This document shows positions 1-5,543 of a DNA stretch of 7,683 nucleotides, one piece after another. How positions within the stretch are numbered: the first letter of the stretch is position 1; each line of letters begins with the position of its first letter. Under the pieces are notes generated by a model. It did no database searches and was not told where the DNA came from. It saw only the letters and a program-made list of their open reading frames with translations. Location of the stretch: positions 1 to 7,683 of the forward strand of contig JALXDB010000109.1 in the NCBI GenBank assembly GCA_026990615.1. The letters run 5' to 3'. The position numbers and the translations under genes are program-made. Origin of the DNA: Spirochaetota bacterium (lineage in GTDB: Bacteria > Spirochaetota > B62-G9).

Positions 1-519
1 CTTGATGTTGAAGGTCATAATCTGGTTGTAACTCCAAAAGCTTCCGGTTTGAGTGAGGAAATGGAAGATCTGATAAACGAACTTTTTTCGAATATTGACA
101 GGCTAAATCTAAAAGCATCTATTGTAATGGATAGCTCCAATGTTGATATAAAGGTTAAGAGTAATATTGGTAATATTATAATTAGAAATCTAAAAAGAAT
201 ATACTCTGAAAGGATCAGTAGGGTAGATGGAGAAATAAGGGCTTTTTTAAAAAACAAAAACGAAGAATACAGGCAGGAGTATCTTAAATCTATTGATGGA
301 AAATATTTTGAGGTCAAACAAAAAATTGATAATTATAGAGAATTAATTTATAAACAGCAGAAAGAGCTCTTGTTACAGAAGAAGATGCTTGAAAGGTCTG
401 TTAGAGACCTGCTGAAAAGTCAAGTGGAAAAGCAGATAGATAAAAAGAAGAAAGAGGCTGAAAAGATAATTGAAAAAAAGAAAAAAGGTATAGAAAAACA
501 GATTAATAGCCTTTTTTGA
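1..519 (+). CDS. C-terminal part of a coiled-coil protein, possibly TIGR03545-like (5' end outside window)
   Basis: The frame is open from base 1 to a TGA at 517-519, giving 172 codons. The start lies outside the window; the TTG at 49 and ATG at 61 are internal, because the reading upstream of them (LDVEGHNLVV...) looks like ordinary protein. The first ~70 residues alternate short strand-like stretches (KASIVMDSSNVDIKVK, then GNIIIRN). From about codon 75 to the end the protein is almost purely helical and charged, rich in Lys, Glu, Gln and Ile, with heptad-like spacing, ending in INSLF. There is no membrane segment or catalytic motif. The strand-rich part followed by a long charged helical tail reminds me of TIGR03545, an uncharacterised family of outer-membrane bacteria, but this is recall of general appearance and not a motif match. 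It could be any coiled-coil envelope or cytoplasmic protein. That it is a real coding region is fairly sure; the family is not. Confidence 0.75.
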   Translation, partial: LDVEGHNLVVTPKASGLSEEMEDLINELFSNIDRLNLKASIVMDSSNVDIKVKSNIGNIIIRNLKRIYSERISRVDGEIRAFLKNKNEEYRQEYLKSIDGKYFEVKQKIDNYRELIYKQQKELLLQKKMLERSVRDLLKSQVEKQIDKKKKEAEKIIEKKKKGIEKQINSLF

Positions 520-598
520 TTCGTTTGGATCCGGTATTATCTTTATATTGATATTTGAAACTCATTTTAAGTTATGAATCGAAGGTATAAATAAAACC

Positions 599-1252
599 AT
601 GAGGTTACAAAATCTTCATAGCTGGGGCATCTCCATTAAAGAAGCAAAAGTTGTGCAGAAATCTCTATCAGAACGTATAGTTAAATACGATTCATTCAGT
701 GAAGTAAAAACAGTCGCCGGGCTGGATATCGGATTTCACGGGGATGTGGCGAGAGCCTCATGCGCCGTTTTTTCGTATCCGGATTGCATTTTAATTGAGG
801 AAAAGGTTTACGATGGCAGGGTGAATTTCCCCTATATTCCGGGCTTTTTATCTTTCAGGGAGATACCGGTTCTTGCCTCTGTTCTTGAAATGGTGGAAAC
901 TGAACCAGATGTGTTGATAGCGGACGGCCAGGGGATTGCCCATCCCAGGAGACTGGGTCTGGCTTCCCATCTGGGTGTTCTGGCAGACAAACCCACGATA
1001 GGTTGTGCAAAATCCATTCTAATCGGAAGGTGCGAGGAGCCGGGGAATGAAAAGGGCAGCTATACGTATTTAATCGATAGAGAAGAGGTTATAGGGGTTT
1101 GTTTGAGGACGAGAAGCGGTGTAAAACCTGTATACGTATCTATAGGAAATAAGATATCTCTTGAATCAGCCCGGGAGGTGGTTTTAAATTGCTGTAAAAA
1201 ATACAGGCTCCCCGAACCTATTCGTTGGGCTCATAAACTTGCGAGCAATTGA
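599..1252 (+). CDS. nfi: Endonuclease V (deoxyinosine 3'-endonuclease)
   Basis: This 217-residue protein is a full-length endonuclease V. The enzyme cuts the second phosphodiester bond 3' of deoxyinosine and other deaminated bases, starting repair of deaminated DNA in the cytoplasm. The RNase H-like catalytic set is complete: Asp43 in AGLDIGF, Glu88 in FLSFRE, Asp109 in LIADGQG, His115 (QGIAHPRRLG), Lys138 in CAKS and His212 near the C-terminus. The strand-separating wedge PYIPG is at residues 78-82, with Tyr79 as the expected wedge residue. These positions match the Thermotoga maritima enzyme within about two residues. The ATG at 599 gives the usual family length; a GAAGG at 581-585 precedes it, with rather long spacing (13 bases). 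It lies 79 bp after the previous gene and 44 bp before the phosphoesterase start, so it probably heads the nfi-phosphoesterase-comF run. Nothing is missing or odd. Confidence 0.96.
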   Translation: MRLQNLHSWGISIKEAKVVQKSLSERIVKYDSFSEVKTVAGLDIGFHGDVARASCAVFSYPDCILIEEKVYDGRVNFPYIPGFLSFREIPVLASVLEMVETEPDVLIADGQGIAHPRRLGLASHLGVLADKPTIGCAKSILIGRCEEPGNEKGSYTYLIDREEVIGVCLRTRSGVKPVYVSIGNKISLESAREVVLNCCKKYRLPEPIRWAHKLASN

Positions 1253-1284
1253 GTTTTAATAATACATTACAGGGGGAATCCAGC

Positions 1285-1291
1285 GGGGGGG
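1285..1291 (+). promoter_or_regulatory. G-rich ribosome binding site of the metallophosphoesterase gene
   Basis: A run of seven G lies 5 bases before ATG 1297, with a second G5 run at 1272-1276. The nearer run can pair partly with the CCUCC anti-Shine-Dalgarno and supports ATG 1297 over the upstream TTG at 1249. A G7 homopolymer is also a place where sequencing or replication slippage would go unnoticed, since it is outside the reading frame. Confidence 0.5.
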
Positions 1292-1296
1292 TTCAG

Positions 1297-1965
1297 ATGA
1301 AGATCATAGGATTAACGGATATTCATGGGAGGTTGAATAGCCTCATTAGGATTGAAAAGAAGTTAGCGGAAGCCGATTTAATCTTAATTGCCGGGGATAT
1401 TACCAACTTCGGAGACGGAGATAAAGCTGAGGAGGTAATTTCATCTATTGAAAGGTACAATAAAAACATATTGGCGGTTTATGGCAACTGTGATTATCCA
1501 TCGGTGGAGAGTTACCTTTCGCAAAAGGGCTACAGCATATCATGGAAACATAAAGAGATTGGAGATTATACGTTTATAGGGGTGGGAGGGTCTCTATCAT
1601 GTCCGGCTAGAACTCCTTCAGAGTTTCCGGAAAGTGATTTTTCAACCTTTTTCAGGTCAATATTAAATGACTTTTCGTCCGGTTCTCATCCCGTTAGATG
1701 GTTGGTTCTTGTATCTCACCAACCTCCAAAAAATACCATATGCGATAGAGCCCACGGAGGGGTACATGTTGGCAGCAGTGCTGTAAGGCAGTTTATTGAA
1801 GATGCACAGCCCGTTTTTGTTTTAACCGGGCATATTCATGAGGGGCGGGGTGTGGACAGGATTGGAAATACAATTGTTGTCAATCCGGGCCCGTTTAGAA
1901 CGGGAAACTATGCAGAAATTGAGATAGATGATGGAAAATTAAAAAGCTACAGTATTTATCCGTAG
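1297..1965 (+). CDS. Calcineurin-like metallophosphoesterase (Icc/YfcE type)
   Basis: The 222-residue protein carries every motif of a dinuclear metal phosphoesterase in order: Asp8 and His10 (LTDIHGRL), Asp34 in GDIT, Asn64 in GNCD, His141 in VSHQPP, and His179 and His181 in GHIHEGRG. The closing segment VVNPGPF is typical of the same family. GNCD replaces the more common GNHD; a Cys here is seen in Icc-like relatives and leaves the metal-binding Asn in place. It is a cytoplasmic enzyme hydrolysing a phosphoester; the substrate cannot be told from sequence, though small phosphodiesters or nucleotides are usual for the group. I chose ATG 1297 because MKIIGLTDIHG is the normal family N-terminus and a G-rich ribosome site lies just upstream. 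A TTG at 1249 overlapping the nfi stop would add 16 residues (MSFNNTLQGESSGGVQ) that look non-coding. It sits between nfi and comF, probably in one operon. Confidence 0.93.
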   Translation: MKIIGLTDIHGRLNSLIRIEKKLAEADLILIAGDITNFGDGDKAEEVISSIERYNKNILAVYGNCDYPSVESYLSQKGYSISWKHKEIGDYTFIGVGGSLSCPARTPSEFPESDFSTFFRSILNDFSSGSHPVRWLVLVSHQPPKNTICDRAHGGVHVGSSAVRQFIEDAQPVFVLTGHIHEGRGVDRIGNTIVVNPGPFRTGNYAEIEIDDGKLKSYSIYP

Positions 1966-1982
1966 GTTACCATCTGATCAAT

Positions 1983-1990
1983 AGAAAGGA
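1983..1990 (+). promoter_or_regulatory. Strong Shine-Dalgarno deciding the comF start
   Basis: AGAAAGGA ends 6 bases before CTG 1997, ideal spacing, and it is the only purine-rich ribosome site between the phosphoesterase stop (1965) and the conserved zinc-finger codons beginning at 2072. Upstream of ATG 2126 there is no comparable site. This argues for initiation at CTG 1997. Confidence 0.6.
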
Positions 1991-1996
1991 ATATCT

Positions 1997-2755
1997 CTGT
2001 ATAAAAAAGTTCTGTCTATTAAATTAAACAGAGTAATTGCTGCATTCCTGAATTACCTTTTTCCTGACAGATGTAATGTATGCGGTCAGCTTCTGGAAGA
2101 TGAGAACTATATATGTTCGCAATGTATGAACAATCTCGAGTTTATAGACAGCAGTATGGCATGCATAAGATGCGGGGCTCCTGTATCAGTTAAAGGCATT
2201 GAAGTCATTGTGTGCAAAAATTGCGGTGGTTTAAACTTTTCTTTTATTAAGAATGAATCACTTTTTGTCTACAGGGATAGTGTTAAAGAGTTAATCCACA
2301 AGTTTAAGTTTAAATCGAGGTGGAAGCTCGGTTTTCTATTCGCCGATTTCATGATCAGTAGAAAAGGGGCATTTATACGAGGGTATGATCTTCTGGTGCC
2401 TGTACCTCTAAACCCTCTCAGATTTTTAAAGAGAGGATACAATCAATCTGGTATAATAGGAAGGAGGCTTTCGAGTCTTACAGGTATACCTTTTTATGGA
2501 AACCTTTTATCCAGAAGAGGATGGTCAAAACCTCAAAGTGGTTTAAAAACTTTAAAGGGCAGGTACAGCAATATGAAGGATAGAATATATGTGAAGAGAA
2601 GATTTAAGGGCAATGTTTCTGGAAAAAGGATTCTTCTTCTGGATGATGTTATGACCACCGGGATAACCGCATCCGCCTGTTCATATGCTCTGATTGAATG
2701 CGGAGCCGATGAAGTGGCTTTGCTCACTGTTGCGAGAACAGTGAAAGGAAAGTAG
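1997..2755 (+). CDS. comF: ComF family protein (double zinc ribbon + phosphoribosyltransferase fold), non-ATG start
   Basis: Read from CTG 1997 the protein has 252 residues, the normal size for ComF. Four CxxC pairs open it: Cys26/29 in LFPDRCNVCG, Cys40/43 (YICSQC), Cys56/59 (CIRC) and Cys73/76 (CKNC), enough for two zinc sites. Then come the family blocks VPVPLNPLRFLKRGYNQ, KPQSGL...R..N, and the PRPP-loop motif ILLLDDVMTTGITAS at about residues 212-226. ComF proteins are needed for DNA uptake in naturally competent bacteria and are cytoplasmic; related PRTase-fold proteins are common in non-competent species too, so a role in transformation is inferred only from the family. The first in-frame ATG (2126) would delete the first two cysteine pairs, so it is not the true start. 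No ATG, GTG or TTG occurs in frame between the TAG at 1982-1984 and 2126. CTG 1997 follows AGAAAGGA by 6 bases and is the best start; ATA 1991, CTG 2012 or ATT 2018 are less likely alternatives, as is a sequencing error. It follows the phosphoesterase stop by 31 bp. Confidence 0.88.
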   Translation: MYKKVLSIKLNRVIAAFLNYLFPDRCNVCGQLLEDENYICSQCMNNLEFIDSSMACIRCGAPVSVKGIEVIVCKNCGGLNFSFIKNESLFVYRDSVKELIHKFKFKSRWKLGFLFADFMISRKGAFIRGYDLLVPVPLNPLRFLKRGYNQSGIIGRRLSSLTGIPFYGNLLSRRGWSKPQSGLKTLKGRYSNMKDRIYVKRRFKGNVSGKRILLLDDVMTTGITASACSYALIECGADEVALLTVARTVKGK

Positions 2756-2828
2756 CCTTGAATACCGGTTTTAATGAAAAGGTGCCAATATTATTAAAAT
2801 AATTTTATTAAACTTTAGGGGTGTTTTA

Positions 2829-2858
2829 TCTATTTAGTTCTATTTAACTCTATTTAAT
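2829..2858. repeat. Three tandem 10-bp repeats, consensus TCTATTTARY
   Basis: TCTATTTAGT, TCTATTTAAC and TCTATTTAAT follow one another without gaps; the first eight bases are identical in all three copies. The period is close to one helical turn, so the same face of the DNA is presented three times. It lies 150-180 bp upstream of the FHA gene start. It could be a set of protein-binding sites, a phased A/T-tract bend acting as an upstream activating element, or a chance slippage repeat. Confidence 0.75.
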
Positions 2859-2940
2859 TCATTGGTAATCAGAAACAGATATGTCGAAATATTTATTTTT
2901 CAAAGAAAAGGTCGATAATAGTTTAGATAAAGCGTATTGT

Positions 2941-2955
2941 TAATTAAATTAATTA
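2941..2955. repeat. Perfect AT-only inverted repeat, 7-bp arms
   Basis: TAATTAA-A-TTAATTA is a perfect inverted repeat with a single central base. It sits directly over where the -35 element would be for the TATAAT box at 2973-2978. That placement suits a repressor operator or an UP-like element, but simple AT sequence in an AT-rich gap makes chance palindromes fairly common. Confidence 0.55.
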
Positions 2956-2972
2956 TTGTGGTCTGTTTTGTT

Positions 2973-2978
2973 TATAAT
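2973..2978 (+). promoter_or_regulatory. Candidate -10 box (TATAAT) for the envelope gene pair
   Basis: A perfect TATAAT stands 29 bases before the FHA gene ATG, which would leave a leader of about 20-25 bases containing the ribosome site. There is no good -35 hexamer at 16-18 bases (TAATTA or AATTAT are the nearest), so if it is a promoter it probably depends on an activator or on the AT-rich DNA upstream. In AT-rich sequence a TATAAT also arises by chance. Confidence 0.35.
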
Positions 2979-2997
2979 CTAATACAGAAAGTGTAGC

Positions 2998-3006
2998 AGG
3001 AAAGGG
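2998..3006 (+). promoter_or_regulatory. Shine-Dalgarno of the FHA/propeller gene
   Basis: AGGAAAGGG lies immediately upstream of ATG 3008, with AGGA 6 bases from it. It fixes the start of the long protein; the FHA-like domain begins at residue 3, so no further N-terminal sequence is needed. Confidence 0.75.
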
Positions 3007-3007
3007 A

Positions 3008-5536
3008 ATGGCAAAACTTATAGTCAGGTTTCCAAACAATGAAATCAAAGAGGTCGAGTTTGATTCTCCGAAATTTACAATTGGAAGCGCCGAAGATAAT
3101 AATCTTGTTCTGGAGAACGAAGATGTTGCACCGCATCAGGCTGTAATAGAAACACAGAATAACGTCTTTACACTCATTGATCTTACGGAAGATAAAACTA
3201 CACTTGTCAATGGCAAGAAGATTGACAGAGTTAATTTGACGTATGGCGACAGAATTTCTTTTGGACCGGTTGTAGCGCTTTTTTATCCGTCAAAAAAGAG
3301 TAAAATCAGTGATAAAATTAAGATGCTTCTGTATCTATCGGCAGGAGCCGTCATCATTATTGTATCAATCATGATTATATTCCTGCTCATAACACCAAAA
3401 ATTTCTTCTACAGTGTCAAAATCTCTTGGAGGTACCTATCTGGAGGAAAAGGTAACAAAAGGCACAGGGGCCAAAAGCGGGGTTATCAAGGAGAGGATAT
3501 ACAGGGAAAATTTAAAAGAAATAGTTCGTAAAGGAGAAAAAAAGGAAGAGCAGGTGGCAGGAGCTCCTGAAGAGAAGCAAGGAGGCCTGTTTAAAAAAAT
3601 CGTAGGTCTTTTTAGCCGGTTTGGCAGAAACAAAACAGAGTTAACACTGCCGGAACCATCAAAGGAAGATATTGCTCAGAGAGATGCAGTAGCTATTCCC
3701 ACAGGATTAAAAAGGTTGTTTTTCAGAAAAAGGCCTGTGTATGTGGAACCGGAAACTAAAGGGGTACAGAAAACAGGCAAACAGGGGGCTTACAAAGAAG
3801 TAGCGATAAAACCGGGTGAAGAACACACAGAAAAATATACAGCAAAAGAACAGGCCCTTCAGACACCAAAAGAAGGGGGAATTAGCAATATTCCGGCCGG
3901 TGAACAGGCTGGTGCCGGTGGGGAAAAAAGGTCTATCTTTAGTAAAGTAATATCTCCTTTTAAAAAGTTGTTCAAGGGGAAGGGCAAAAAAGAAGAAGTT
4001 GCTATTGAAGAGGAGACGGCAGGGCAGGAGAAAGAAGAGGTGCCTGTAGCCCCTGCCGGTTTAGAAAAGCCTCTTAATGAGAAGGGTAGAGAAACGTTAA
4101 AATTAAAGGCAAAAACCACTGCTCCCGAGATCAAATCTGAAATTGAGAACATTCTAAATCCGATTGCAGCTATAAATAGGATTGAAGTTTCAGAGCTTAA
4201 AAAGAGATTACCCGGCGAAACGCCCGTTTATAGTAAGGAAGAGCTCAGGTCCATAGAGAAGAGAGATATATACAAAAAGATAAAGTTGTCGAATAAGGAG
4301 AGTACGGGATTTGATTTAATGTGGATATATCCTTCCGCTCTCAATGAAACTGGAGTTGGGAAAACTGTTTATTCCGGTACTGTAGGCAGAATAGATAGAA
4401 ACAGGTACCCCGATTTCATTTTTTCGACAAAAAACGGGAAGATTACAATACTTGATGGTAGAGAAGGCGGAGAGGTTTACCAGCTCGAGTTGAACGAGCC
4501 TATGTATGCACCTGTAGTTGCGAGAATTAACGACAATAGATACTCAGATTTTATATTGACCTATAAAAATGGCAGGATTGAAGCGTACAGCGATAATTTC
4601 GAAAGATTGTGGTACACCGTTTTAGAACATGCTGTAACATCAGCTCCTCTTCTTATTGATGTCAATGGTGATGGTATTGATGATATTGTAGTTACAGAAC
4701 TCGGTATGGAAATCGCAGCTATTGATGGAAAAACCGGGTTTCAGTTGTGGAAATTTCCCGATCTTGGCGGTGATGTAGCATCAAGCCCCGCAGGTGTTGA
4801 TGTTAACGGCGATAAAATAAAGGATGTTGCTGTAAATGGAGATGATGGTTATCTCTACTTAATAGATGGTAAGACAGGCTGGGGATTGTGGAAGAGAAAG
4901 ATATTCGGGCTTCCGACAGGTTCTCCGGTTATTTCGGATGTTGACGGCGATGGTGTAAGGGATATTCTGACTCTGACCAAAAACGGAATTCTCACAGCCT
5001 TTTCCAGTACGGGCAGAAGGCTGTTTACCATAAATCTGGAGGGAAGATTTCAGATTTCTCCTTCTGCGGGTGATCTGGATAGAAATGGAAAAGTCGATAT
5101 TGTTGTGATGAATGTTGATGGTGCCATTAGCGCAGTAGAGGCTAAAACAAGACGTAAACTTTGGACATTTGAGACGGAAGAGCTTACAAGTTTTGGTAGA
5201 ATTGCTCTGGCTGATATTAATATGGATAAAGCTTTAGATGTTGTGGTTAGTGTACCTTCGGGAGTAGTGATGGCGATAGACGGAAAAACAGGAACATTAC
5301 TTGCTGAATACAATGTAAATGATTATTTATTTGCTACCCCAGTTGTATTTGATATAAATCATGATAAGTACCCGGAAATAATTACTGTATCCTACAGTGG
5401 AGTTATTTATTGTATAAGGTTGTCCGATGTGAAGAAGCCCTTGTTGTACCTTGCGAAAAGCTACTGGCTTTCAGAGGGCAACATAACCAATGATGGATTT
5501 TCAAAAGTATACAACAAATTAAAGTTCTGGCATTAG
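3008..5536 (+). CDS. Membrane protein: FHA (YscD-like) domain, one TM helix, charged linker, FG-GAP/PQQ-like beta-propeller
   Basis: The 842-residue protein has four parts. Residues 3-93 form an FHA-like domain (FTIGSAEDNNLVL, then VAPHQAVIE, then LVNGKKI and YGDRISFG). The phosphothreonine-binding Arg and Ser of classical FHA domains are Ser27 and Ala41 here, as in the FHA-like cytoplasmic domains of YscD/PrgH secretion proteins. A membrane helix spans about 106-128; KKSK...DKIK before it predicts N-terminus inside. Residues 135-430 are a Lys/Glu/Gly/Pro-rich linker with three basic amphipathic motifs. Residues 455-805 contain eight repeats of 45-47 residues, each with a D-x-N/D-x-D-G-like loop (DVNGDGIDD at 551, DVDGDGVRD at 644) followed by I-DGKTG--LW, combining FG-GAP calcium loops with PQQ-type blade ends; this should form a propeller outside the membrane. 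No catalytic residues are evident. It is probably co-expressed with the secreted protein downstream, whose ribosome site overlaps its stop. Domain calls are firm; function is not known. Structural scaffold, adhesion or sensing are all possible. Confidence 0.93.
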   Translation: MAKLIVRFPNNEIKEVEFDSPKFTIGSAEDNNLVLENEDVAPHQAVIETQNNVFTLIDLTEDKTTLVNGKKIDRVNLTYGDRISFGPVVALFYPSKKSKISDKIKMLLYLSAGAVIIIVSIMIIFLLITPKISSTVSKSLGGTYLEEKVTKGTGAKSGVIKERIYRENLKEIVRKGEKKEEQVAGAPEEKQGGLFKKIVGLFSRFGRNKTELTLPEPSKEDIAQRDAVAIPTGLKRLFFRKRPVYVEPETKGVQKTGKQGAYKEVAIKPGEEHTEKYTAKEQALQTPKEGGISNIPAGEQAGAGGEKRSIFSKVISPFKKLFKGKGKKEEVAIEEETAGQEKEEVPVAPAGLEKPLNEKGRETLKLKAKTTAPEIKSEIENILNPIAAINRIEVSELKKRLPGETPVYSKEELRSIEKRDIYKKIKLSNKESTGFDLMWIYPSALNETGVGKTVYSGTVGRIDRNRYPDFIFSTKNGKITILDGREGGEVYQLELNEPMYAPVVARINDNRYSDFILTYKNGRIEAYSDNFERLWYTVLEHAVTSAPLLIDVNGDGIDDIVVTELGMEIAAIDGKTGFQLWKFPDLGGDVASSPAGVDVNGDKIKDVAVNGDDGYLYLIDGKTGWGLWKRKIFGLPTGSPVISDVDGDGVRDILTLTKNGILTAFSSTGRRLFTINLEGRFQISPSAGDLDRNGKVDIVVMNVDGAISAVEAKTRRKLWTFETEELTSFGRIALADINMDKALDVVVSVPSGVVMAIDGKTGTLLAEYNVNDYLFATPVVFDINHDKYPEIITVSYSGVIYCIRLSDVKKPLLYLAKSYWLSEGNITNDGFSKVYNKLKFWH

Positions 5537-5538
5537 GA
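5535..5538 (+). promoter_or_regulatory. Shine-Dalgarno overlapping the upstream stop codon
   Basis: AGGA overlaps the TAG stop of the FHA/propeller gene (5534-5536) and lies 5 bases before ATG 5544. The spacing favours ATG 5544 over ATG 5538, which would have only AGG two bases away. The overlap means ribosomes terminating on the first gene are placed to start the second, so the two are likely translationally coupled. Confidence 0.65.
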
Positions 5539-5543
5539 TGGAT

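Larger units (their letters stand above)
2756..3007. other. AT-rich intergenic control region
   Basis: This is the longest gap between genes in the window (252 bp) and markedly richer in A+T than its neighbours. No open frame with a plausible ribosome site, no tRNA and no convincing intrinsic terminator is visible after comF: the best hairpin near 2764-2783 (ACC..TTTT/AAAAGGT) has a bulge and no trailing T run. It contains a 10-bp tandem repeat, an inverted repeat and a -10-like box described separately, and it ends in the ribosome site of the FHA gene. It most likely separates the nfi-comF run from the two envelope genes and carries their promoter. Confidence 0.6.

Noticed and set aside
548..592. 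Possible promoter before nfi (TTGATA or TTGAAA with TATAAA at 586-591)
   Set aside because: No pair of -35 and -10 hexamers has acceptable spacing: TTGATA at 548 pairs only with a poor -10, and the TATAAA is 25 bases from TTGAAA and overlaps the ribosome-site region.
1249..1296. TTG start overlapping the nfi stop (TTGA), which would extend the phosphoesterase by 16 residues
   Set aside because: The overlap looks like translational coupling, but the added residues lack family resemblance and the normal N-terminus MKIIGLTDIHG begins at ATG 1297 with a G-rich ribosome site.
2764..2783. Possible terminator hairpin after comF (ACC..TTTT/AAAAGGT)
   Set aside because: The stem needs a two-base GG bulge, consists mainly of A-T pairs and is not followed by a T run, so it does not qualify as an intrinsic terminator.
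5538..5543. ATG 5538 as the start of the secreted protein
   Set aside because: It leaves only two bases between AGG and the start codon, whereas ATG 5544 has correct spacing and yields a typical MKR signal-peptide beginning.
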